Shown piece by piece: positions 55,683 through 64,000 of a stretch of 64,000 nucleotides of DNA. Under the pieces are notes generated by a model that saw nothing but the letters and a program-made list of their open reading frames with translations, ran no database searches and had not been told where the DNA came from. How positions within the stretch are numbered: position 1 is the stretch's first letter; the number at the start of each line of letters is the position of its first letter. The position numbers were made by a program, and so were the translations under genes. Location of the stretch: assembly GCF_008807075.1 (NCBI RefSeq), contig NZ_CP035632.1, positions 310,001-374,000 of the forward strand, in the 5' to 3' direction. Origin of the DNA: Synechococcus sp. RSCCF101. Its GTDB lineage: Bacteria > Cyanobacteriota > Cyanobacteriia > PCC-6307 > Cyanobiaceae.

Positions 55683-56966
55683 TCAGGCCAGAGCCTCCCG
55701 CTGCGACTGCGGTGAGGGCAGCCGCAGGCTCACCATCCAGGAGGCCAGCACCAGCAGCGTGGAGCACCACAGGCAGGCCTGCATGCCGCCGCTGCCGCCA
55801 CCACCGAGCAGGAACACCCCACCGGAAAGGAGGGTGCCGGCGAGTCGGCCGGCGGCGTTGGCCATGTAATAGAAGCCCACATTCAGGCTCACCTGCTCGG
55901 CATCGGTGTAGGCGAGAACCATGTAGGAGTGGATCGAGGAATTCATGGCGAAGACCACGCCGAAGCCGGCCAGTCCTGCGGTGATCGCCACGCCAGGGTC
56001 ACTGCTGCGCCAGAGCGCCACGGCGATCAGGGCCGGCACGGCGCTCAGAACAGCACTCCAGAACGTCACGGCGCTCGGCCCCGGAGCCTCGCTGCTGCCC
56101 CAGAGCCGGCGGATGCCGGGTGCGGCGCCCTGAACGATGCCGTAGCCCACCAGCCAGAGGCCCATGAAGCCGCCCACCTCCCAGAAGCGCCAGCCGAGGG
56201 CGGAGCCGAGAAACACCGGCAGGGCCACCACGAACCAGACGTCTCGCGCACCGAAGAGAAAGAAGCGGGCCAGGGAGAGCACATTGATGCCTCTGGATTT
56301 CGAGAGCAGGCTGCTGAAGGCCGGCTTGCGCTTCATCCGGCCCATGCCGTCGGGAAGCACCAAGGTGAGCAGGAACGCCAGCGACAGGCCTGCCGCCATC
56401 CAGGCCACCGCGGCGTTGAATCCCACCAGGGTGAGCAGCAGGCCACCGAGGAAGAACCCCACGCCCTTGAGCGCGTTCTTGGAGCCGGTCAGCACCGCCA
56501 CCCAGTGGAACAGCTGTCGGTCGCCCCGGCTGGCGCCCGGTGTTTCGGGCACCACGGTCTTGATGGCGCTCTTGGCACTCATCTTGTTGAGATCCTTGGC
56601 GATGCCGCTGATGGCCTGAGCCACCATCACGTAGGCGACGCTGAGCAGCTTCGGCCAGGTGGCGGCCACGGGAACGAGCATCAGCAGGGCCAGGATCTGC
56701 AGCAGCGTTCCGACCCAGAGCGTCAGCCTCAGGCCGTAGCGGGCACCGATCCAGCCGCCGGTGAGGTTGGTGAGGATGCCGAAGAATTCGTAGAAGAGAA
56801 ACAGAAACGCGATCTCCAGCGTGGAGTAGCCCAGCTCATGGAAGTGGAACACCACCAGCATGCGCAGCGCTCCATCGGTGAGGGTGAAGGCCCAGTAATT
56901 GGCCGTGACGATGGCGTATTGCTGCAGGTTGGAGAGGGGTCGGGCCAGCCGGAGCGCTGAAGCCAT
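55683..56966 (-). CDS. arsJ: Organoarsenical efflux permease ArsJ (MFS type)
   Basis: 427 aa, 12 hydrophobic segments. The start MASALRLARPLSNLQQYAIVTANYWAFTLTDGALRMLVVFHFHELGYSTLEIAFLF and later segments GIAKDLNKMSAKSAIKTVVPE and LTGSKNALKGVGFFLGGLL match ArsJ, which exports 1-arseno-3-phosphoglycerate produced by the arsenate-using GAPDH next door, removing arsenate from the cell. It follows the GAPDH gene by three bases. Confidence 0.95.
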   Translation of the reverse strand: MASALRLARPLSNLQQYAIVTANYWAFTLTDGALRMLVVFHFHELGYSTLEIAFLFLFYEFFGILTNLTGGWIGARYGLRLTLWVGTLLQILALLMLVPVAATWPKLLSVAYVMVAQAISGIAKDLNKMSAKSAIKTVVPETPGASRGDRQLFHWVAVLTGSKNALKGVGFFLGGLLLTLVGFNAAVAWMAAGLSLAFLLTLVLPDGMGRMKRKPAFSSLLSKSRGINVLSLARFFLFGARDVWFVVALPVFLGSALGWRFWEVGGFMGLWLVGYGIVQGAAPGIRRLWGSSEAPGPSAVTFWSAVLSAVPALIAVALWRSSDPGVAITAGLAGFGVVFAMNSSIHSYMVLAYTDAEQVSLNVGFYYMANAAGRLAGTLLSGGVFLLGGGGSGGMQACLWCSTLLVLASWMVSLRLPSPQSQREALA

Positions 56967-56969
56967 CGT

Positions 56970-58070
<1,101 letters not shown>

Positions 58071-58087
58071 GACGAGCGGCGATCTCC

Positions 58088-58105
58088 CATCAAAATAACT
58101 TGATG
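58088..58105. promoter_or_regulatory. ArsR/SmtB-type operator 1 (CATCAA-N6-TTGATG)
   Basis: Perfect inverted repeat CATCAA, AATAAC, TTGATG in the divergent gap between the GAPDH gene (start 58070) and arsR (start 58227). ATCAA-N6-TTGAT is the recognition pattern of ArsR/SmtB repressors. Confidence 0.82.
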
Positions 58106-58124
58106 CATCAAGAATGGTTGATGC
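58105..58124. promoter_or_regulatory. ArsR/SmtB-type operator 2 (GCATCAA-N6-TTGATGC)
   Basis: Perfect inverted repeat GCATCAA, GAATGG, TTGATGC, sharing a base with operator 1. Between them lies the 14-bp palindrome CTTGATGCATCAAG (58099-58112). The tandem suggests two ArsR dimers binding side by side. Confidence 0.82.
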
Positions 58125-58226
58125 AATGTGTTCTGGAGCACGCCGCTCCCGGCGGCATGGCTCCCCGGGCCCGCCGGCAGCGGCGCCCTTGCGGCGCTTT
58201 GATGAGCTCATCCATCGCGCGGCCGC

Positions 58227-58559
58227 ATGAGCGCGTCCTCCCCGTCTCCCGTTGTTGTGCTCGACGCCGAGCTGGCCCGGCAACGGCTCAAGGCCCTGGC
58301 CGATCCGGTGCGCCTCAGCGTCGTGCAGGCCCTCGGCGGCGGGGAGCGCTGCGTCTGCGATCTCACCGCCGATCTGGGCCTGGCCCAGTCACGGCTGTCG
58401 TTTCACCTGCGGGTGCTGCGCGAGGCGGGTCTTCTCAGCGACCGCCAGGAGGGCCGCTGGGTCTATTACCGCCTCGAGCCGGCGGCGCTGGAGAGCCTGA
58501 GCACCTGGCTGACCAGCCTTGGACGGGGCGCCCCGCTCAGTCCGTCGCGCTGCTGCTGA
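58227..58559 (+). CDS. arsR: ArsR-family metalloregulatory repressor
   Basis: 110 aa. Winged helix with [16 protein letters not shown], metal-site motif [12 protein letters not shown] (Cys42, Cys44), recognition helix [16 protein letters not shown] and RWVYYRLEP. The C-terminus ends in a vicinal Cys-Cys pair (109, 110), which may help bind arsenite. It is divergent from the GAPDH/arsJ genes across the double operator, hence an autoregulated repressor of that operon. Confidence 0.95.
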   Translation: MSASSPSPVVVLDAELARQRLKALADPVRLSVVQALGGGERCVCDLTADLGLAQSRLSFHLRVLREAGLLSDRQEGRWVYYRLEPAALESLSTWLTSLGRGAPLSPSRCC

Positions 58560-60321
58560 CGGGTTTCGGTTCGGCATCGCCCGCTTCCAGGGTCGCCATC
58601 CGGTTGCGGCCGCCGTCCTTGGCGGCGTACAGAGCCCGGTCCGCCCGCATCAGCGCCTCCTCCCCGCTGACATCGGCGGCATCGATCAGGCTGCCCCCCA
58701 GGCTCATGGTGACCGTGAGGGTCCCGTCATCGATCGCAACCGGGCTGCTCTCCAGAGCGCGGCGCAGCCGCTCACCCATCTCTCGCACTCCGGTGAGCGA
58801 AGTGGACCGCAGCAGCACGGCGAATTCCTCGCCGCCGAGCCGGCCGCTGCTGTCGGCGAACTCCATGCTGTCGAGGCGGCTGCCCGTGTCGGATTCCCGC
58901 AGGCTGCGGCGGATCACGGCGCTCACGTGCTTCAGCACGGCATCGCCCGCCGCGTGGCCGTAGGTGTCATTCACGGCCTTGAAGTGATCGAGGTCGAGCA
59001 TGATCACCCCCACGCTGAAGTGGGGGTGGCGGCGCACGATCCGGGTCGCCTGCCGCAGCTCCGTCATGAAGGTGCGCCGGTTGGGCAGCCCGGTGAGGGT
59101 GTCGGTGCTGGCCAGCCGTTTCAGTTCGCGCTGCTGGCGGGCCCGCTCCTCCAGCAGGTTGCCCACGGCCAGGCTGGCCAGGGCCAGGGTCAGCAGAAGG
59201 ATCGCGGCCACGCCGAGCGTGCTGCGGTAGCCGGCCCTGGTGATCGCCGTCAGCTGGGCCGGACTCACCCGTGAGGCCACGATCCAGAGGCAGCTGTTGA
59301 TGCTGCGGCTGGAGGCCTGGGCCTGCTGGGGATCGGGGCAGAAGCGGGGGTTCTGGGCCTCCAGCATCCGATCGAGCGGGTTGAGCGTCTGCCAGGTCCA
59401 GAGGCCGGTGGCCAGACGCTCCTGTTGCAGCTGGCGCTGGGGGCTGCGCCGCATGGCCGCGAACACCTCCGGGTAGCGGCTGAGGAAGCTCGAGTCGCGC
59501 TCGTACATGAATTCCCAGTCCGTTGCCGGATCGGGGCCGCGCAACCAGAAGCCCTCCCGGTTGATCAGTATCAGGTGCGGATCCAGCATCGGATTCTCCT
59601 CCAGCTGCTCGGAGGAGCGGCTGAGGTCGTCGAGCAGATTGCTGGCCAGGTAGTTGACGATCACGATGCCGCGCCGCTCCCCGGCCTCACTGAAGAGGGG
59701 AATCGCCACGCGGATCATCGGCTTCAGCGGCTGCTCGATCTGGCCGCGCTCCTTGTTGAGATCCAGCGGCGAGAGATACACCGCCCCTGGAGGCAGGGTC
59801 ATCGCTTCACTGAAGTAGTAGCGGTCGGCCTTGTTTTGCAGCTCGGCTGTGGGAACGGCCACCGGTCCGGTGGCCGAGGCGTTGACCCGGATCCGCTCCT
59901 GGCCGCTCTCATCGAGCCAGCGGATCTGGTCATAGATCCCGAGCGCGCCACTGAAGGCTTCCCAGCGGCGGATCAGCGCGTCGGTGGAGCCGGTCTCGCC
60001 GTTGACCAGGTCCTGCAGGGAGGGCTCGCTGGCGAGATAGACGAGTTCGTTGACCAGAAAGCGCAGGTGCTAGTCGAGGGCCTCGATGCCGCCGGCGACG
60101 GCCTGCTGCTCCACCACCCGGGTGATGGAGCGGATCCGGCTCACCTGCACACCGGTCACGGTGGCCAGCAAGCCGAGCGCCAGCGCTGCCGCGGGGGCGA
60201 ACACCAGGGCCGAGAGCTGCAGGGCCCGACGCGACGAGGGCCTCAGCCGTTGCAGCAGCCCCGGCGGCCCCGGGGTGGAGTTCGCCGCTGCCCCTGCGGC
60301 GACGCCTGTGTTCTCGGCCAT
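58537..60321 (-). pseudogene. Membrane diguanylate cyclase (GGDEF) with dCache-like sensor, in-frame stop
   Basis: One continuous frame from ATG 60321 to 58537, broken by a TAG at 60070-60072 after residue 83. Before it is a membrane helix (about 34-55); after it, LRFLVNELVYLASEPSLQDLV and an extracytoplasmic Cache-like sensor domain, a second membrane helix (LGVAAILLLTLALASLAVG), and a GGDEF domain (STDTLTGLPNRRTF, MLDLDHFKAVNDTYGHAAGDAVL, GRLGGEEFAVLLR). GGEEF is intact. The TAG could be a substitution in the genome or an error; re-initiation at ATG 59862 or a nearby start would give a truncated sensor. The 3' end overlaps arsR by 23 bp. Confidence 0.85.
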
Positions 60322-60402
60322 CGGCAGGCCACCACTGGCCTCAGTCTTGCCGGGCCTTCCGTGGCTGGCCGCGGCCGGGAAGGGCCTGACACAAGCCTTG
60401 AT

Positions 60403-61098
60403 TCAGAGCAGACCGCGGGCCCGCACCAGGCGCTGCACCATCGACCAGGAGCCCAGGGTCACCTTGATCGCCACGAGCACGTTCAGCACGGGAATCCAGC
60501 TGCCGCTCAGCAGGGTGCCGAAGCGGCCGGGAGGGGGCGCCAGGCCCCAGAGGGCGAGCAGGCTGAGCAGCAGAAAGGCCAGAACCGAGCCCTTCTCCCA
60601 CAGATCGGCGCGCCAGCGGCGGTGAATGCTCTCGGCCTCCGCCGCACCGCCGCTGATCAGCACCAGGCCGATCGCGGTGCCTCCCGCCACTCCCGCGGCG
60701 AATCCACCGCCGGGCGACAGATGACCGCGCAGGGCCAGTTCCACCGCCACCAGGGTCGCGATCGTGGCGCCCCACTGGCAGAGCACCACGGAGGGGTCAT
60801 CGCTGAGGGCCCGGATGTCGCGCACCGCCCGCTCCGAACCCAGCAGCCAGCGCACCCCCAGGGAGGCCAGGGTGAACACCACCACCTCGCCGATGGTGTC
60901 GAACAGGCGCACGTGCAGGATCACGCCCGAGACCAGGTTGGGCACGCCGGTCTGGGTGGCGAGCTCCTCCACCAGCCCGGCCAGGTTGGTGGGCGGCGGC
61001 AGGCTGACGCTCAGCGGCGCCAGGCAGAGCAGCACCGCTGCCGCCAGGCACAGGGGGCGCAGCAGCGAGCGGGTGGTGAGGGCCCGTGGCCTGCTCAT
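60403..61098 (-). CDS. mnhB: Mrp-type Na+/H+ antiporter subunit B-like protein (MnhB)
   Basis: 231 aa from ATG 61098, about five membrane segments (15-40, 62-80, 110-130, 140-165, 190-215). HLSPGGGFAAGVAGGTAIGL matches the MnhB/MrpB signature (PGGGF...GG). Other sections: VVVFTLASLGVRWLL. It is translationally coupled to the upstream gene (ATGA). Part of a multi-subunit antiporter; the remaining subunits are not on this strand in the window. Confidence 0.87.
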   Translation of the reverse strand: MSRPRALTTRSLLRPLCLAAAVLLCLAPLSVSLPPPTNLAGLVEELATQTGVPNLVSGVILHVRLFDTIGEVVVFTLASLGVRWLLGSERAVRDIRALSDDPSVVLCQWGATIATLVAVELALRGHLSPGGGFAAGVAGGTAIGLVLISGGAAEAESIHRRWRADLWEKGSVLAFLLLSLLALWGLAPPPGRFGTLLSGSWIPVLNVLVAIKVTLGSWSMVQRLVRARGLL

Positions 61099-61640
61099 GG
61101 CTGCTCCATGGCGGCGGGGGTGGGGACCGCCGCCTCGAGGGATCCGCCCAGGGCGCGCCAGCGGCGGGAGCCGTCGAGTTCCTCCAGGCGTTGCACCAGC
61201 CGTGCGTTGCGCAGGACGAGCCGGCCGTTGTCGTGCAGGAGTCCGTGGGCCGGCTGGCATTCCTCGTGCGCATCGCAGGGCTCGAGCAGTTCCAGCCGGA
61301 TGTGCAGGCCGGCCAGCCACTGATCCAGGGTCTGGCGCTGCTCCAGGGAGAGGGTGGCTCCGGCGCGCTCGATCCGGATCGCCATCGAGGAGCGCAGCGT
61401 CACCGCATAGAGGGTGGTGGAGAGCAGGCTGCCCACGAGAGCCTCGGTGAGGGCCACATCGGGCGCACCCAGGCAGGCGTAGAGCAGCGAGGCGATGGCT
61501 CCGAGAAGGCCCCGCATCACCAGCGCCTGCACCGGATCGCTCTGCCGCACGATCAGGATCGCCATCGCCGGCAGCAGCAGGGCCACCGGCAGCAGCAGAC
61601 CCAGCTCGGAGGCGATGGTGAGAACGTCGGGTGGGCTCAT
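61095..61640 (-). CDS. DUF4040 / MbhD-like Mrp antiporter subunit
   Basis: 181 aa. Three membrane segments (about 12-28, 38-60, 62-85) with ALVMRGLLGAIASLLYACLGAPDVALTEALVGSLLSTTLYAVTLRSS, typical of the DUF4040 / MbhD domain normally found at the MrpA C-terminus or as a separate subunit. Cytosolic tail of about 90 residues has CDAHEECQPAHG. Start 61640 is followed upstream by non-coding, lower-GC sequence instead of the usual mrp genes, so it is now the first gene of the remnant operon. Confidence 0.82.
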   Translation of the reverse strand: MSPPDVLTIASELGLLLPVALLLPAMAILIVRQSDPVQALVMRGLLGAIASLLYACLGAPDVALTEALVGSLLSTTLYAVTLRSSMAIRIERAGATLSLEQRQTLDQWLAGLHIRLELLEPCDAHEECQPAHGLLHDNGRLVLRNARLVQRLEELDGSRRWRALGGSLEAAVPTPAAMEQP

Positions 61641-61767
61641 GGATCCCGGTGGCGCTGGGAACTGGTGTGGGCCAGCACGTACCCGAAGATCGTGTTCCTA
61701 AGTTCCGCCTGAGATCTCAGTGATAGCAAGGGATCTGAGGCCTCGACCGTGCGAATAGCGCAAACCA

Positions 61768-61785
61768 TAGAGCAGATAGAGCAAC
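61768..61785 (+). repeat. 18-bp repeat, copy A
   Basis: TAGAGCAGATAGAGCAAC; differs at one base from copy B. Each copy is itself two 9-bp units (TAGAGCAGA, TAGAGCAAC). Confidence 0.6.
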
Positions 61786-61990
61786 CACGACTCGAGTGAC
61801 GACGGATTGCTCGGAACCCCTGCGGCACAGGCGATTTTGACGCATACAGATGAGAGTCCGCAGATGCGCTGGTGAGGCGGCTGAAGATACACAGTTCTTG
61901 ACTTGCCGGAGGCTGCCCTGATGGCCTTCGTCGGGTTGATCCTGGGTGTCTCAGGCTTGGAGCGCGTCCGTGTCCTTCGCCAGAACGCCG

Positions 61991-62008
61991 TAGAGCAAAT
62001 AGAGCAAC
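61991..62008 (+). repeat. 18-bp repeat, copy B
   Basis: TAGAGCAAATAGAGCAAC, 17 of 18 identical to copy A, starting 223 bp later in the same orientation. Confidence 0.6.
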
Positions 62009-62584
62009 TCTGGTCGAGGACCAACGCTCCTCCCACCGTTGTTGGCACTGGATTCAGACAGGAAGGTCCTCTTCCACCAATGCCCGGCCACTCCTCCATG
62101 GTCTGCTCTGGAGGTATCGGATTGCTGTCTCGGTCATACAGGGGAACTCTCCGCTGATGCCAGGGAGAGACGCGGACCCATCAGGACGGCTGAGTCGAGG
62201 CACGCAGAAGCCCCTAAGAGCGAGCTGGGTGCCTTTAGGACGGGCTCCGTGGATCTGTAGGTGTCCTTGTGCCACAGGGCTCAGCCGACTCCCTGGGCGG
62301 CTCCAAGACAGCAACTGCGGGGGTGTAAGGAGACCTGGGCTGCTTAGAAGACCCACCTCCCCGGTCAGGAACCACCCCCCAGTGGGGGATGCACGGCCGA
62401 ATCTCCTCTCGTAAGTGTGTTCAGATCCGAGCAGCAAAAACTTATCTTGAAGACATCCCCAGTCGCTCGCGGTGACAGGGGACTGGCGCTGGCTTGATAT
62501 TCCGTGGACTATGACGCCTTCGTTACGGTTGGTGGTGAACCAGACAGAGATGTCTATGTTTCATCTTGAGATTCACTGTCCTTC

Positions 62585-64000
<1,416 letters not shown>

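Larger units (their letters stand above)
61641..62584. other. 944-bp stretch without a credible gene, likely island junction
   Basis: Open frames here (e.g. 61698-62099 minus, 61903-62157 plus, 62054-62437 minus) lack ribosome-binding sites and family resemblance. The GC content falls across it. It holds a duplicated 18-mer (61768-61785 and 61991-62008), and a CCCCC-AGT-GGGGG hairpin at 62376-62388. No integrase or tRNA seen. I suggest a recombination junction between the core genome and the type I restriction-modification island. Confidence 0.6.

Noticed and set aside
61698-62099. 133-codon open frame on minus in the junction region
   Set aside because: Composition is not that of a protein domain, no ribosome-binding site, no recognised family; it merely spans the two repeats.
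62054-62437. 127-codon open frame on minus before hsdM
   Set aside because: No motif and no plausible start; likely chance in a lower-GC stretch.

Overview
This is high-GC cyanobacterial DNA of the Cyanobium / freshwater Synechococcus type. The evidence is genes found only or mainly in oxygenic phototrophs (CyanoP/PsbP, PsbY, Ycf54, the CrtH carotenoid isomerase, a cyanobacterial ClpC, group 2 sigma). HIP1 octamers GCGATCGC are also scattered through the core (e.g. 7888, 17481, 28620, 36460, 37838, 40299, 41294, 44252). Codon use is strongly GC3-biased from 1 to about 61,650. The last 2.3 kb has a visibly lower GC and AGA/AGG arginine codons, so it looks acquired.

Layout. 1-5.2 kb: 3' end of a group 2 sigma factor, a membrane protein, an AarF/UbiB kinase, a PLP decarboxylase and cdsA. 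5.2-10.5 kb (minus): DUF2993-like protein, alpha/beta hydrolase, Fe-alcohol dehydrogenase and clpC. 10.7-16.9 kb: rimI, then lysA-cdaA-uppS-bioB-GNAT-like-zinc-ribbon on plus. 16.8-19.8 kb: lipA-recR, with a 1.39-kb IS5-type element inserted at the 5' edge of recR. 19.9-26.4 kb: psbP, then an efflux set (HlyD adaptor plus a 61-aa membrane protein, converging on TolC plus two half-size FUSC proteins). 26.4-31.6 kb: LCP protein, CPA2 antiporter, ABC exporter. 31.6-35.6 kb: small proteins, an RRM protein, a DEAD-box helicase, a cupin. 35.8-44.7 kb: a complete recC-recB-recD operon with non-ATG starts. 44.7-55.6 kb: housekeeping and pigment genes (phosphatase, Nif11-like, ycf54-pdxJ, plsC, bolA-grxD, atypical response regulator, crtH, trmFO, psbY, gamma-carbonic anhydrase). 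55.6-58.6 kb: tRNA-Lys and an arsJ/GAPDH/arsR organoarsenical efflux module with tandem operators. 58.5-61.6 kb: a diguanylate cyclase with an in-frame stop and two Mrp antiporter genes cut off from the rest of their operon. 61.6-64 kb: a 0.94-kb stretch with no credible gene, then hsdM of a type I restriction-modification system running off the end.

Five genes (cdsA, the alcohol dehydrogenase, cdaA, the zinc-ribbon protein and the IS transposase) are each split by exactly one missing base, and four of these losses lie in a run of G or C. I read this mainly as a deletion-type sequencing/assembly error rather than gene death. The diguanylate cyclase differs: it has a substitution-type TAG.

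The most interesting items are the paired half-size FUSC/HlyD/TolC efflux cluster, the phosphosite-less response regulator, the arsJ-gapdh-arsR module with two overlapping ATCAA-N6-TTGAT operators, the IS/recR junction lacking a normal start codon, the probable island boundary next to hsdM, and an orphan three-way-junction RNA candidate near 35.7 kb.
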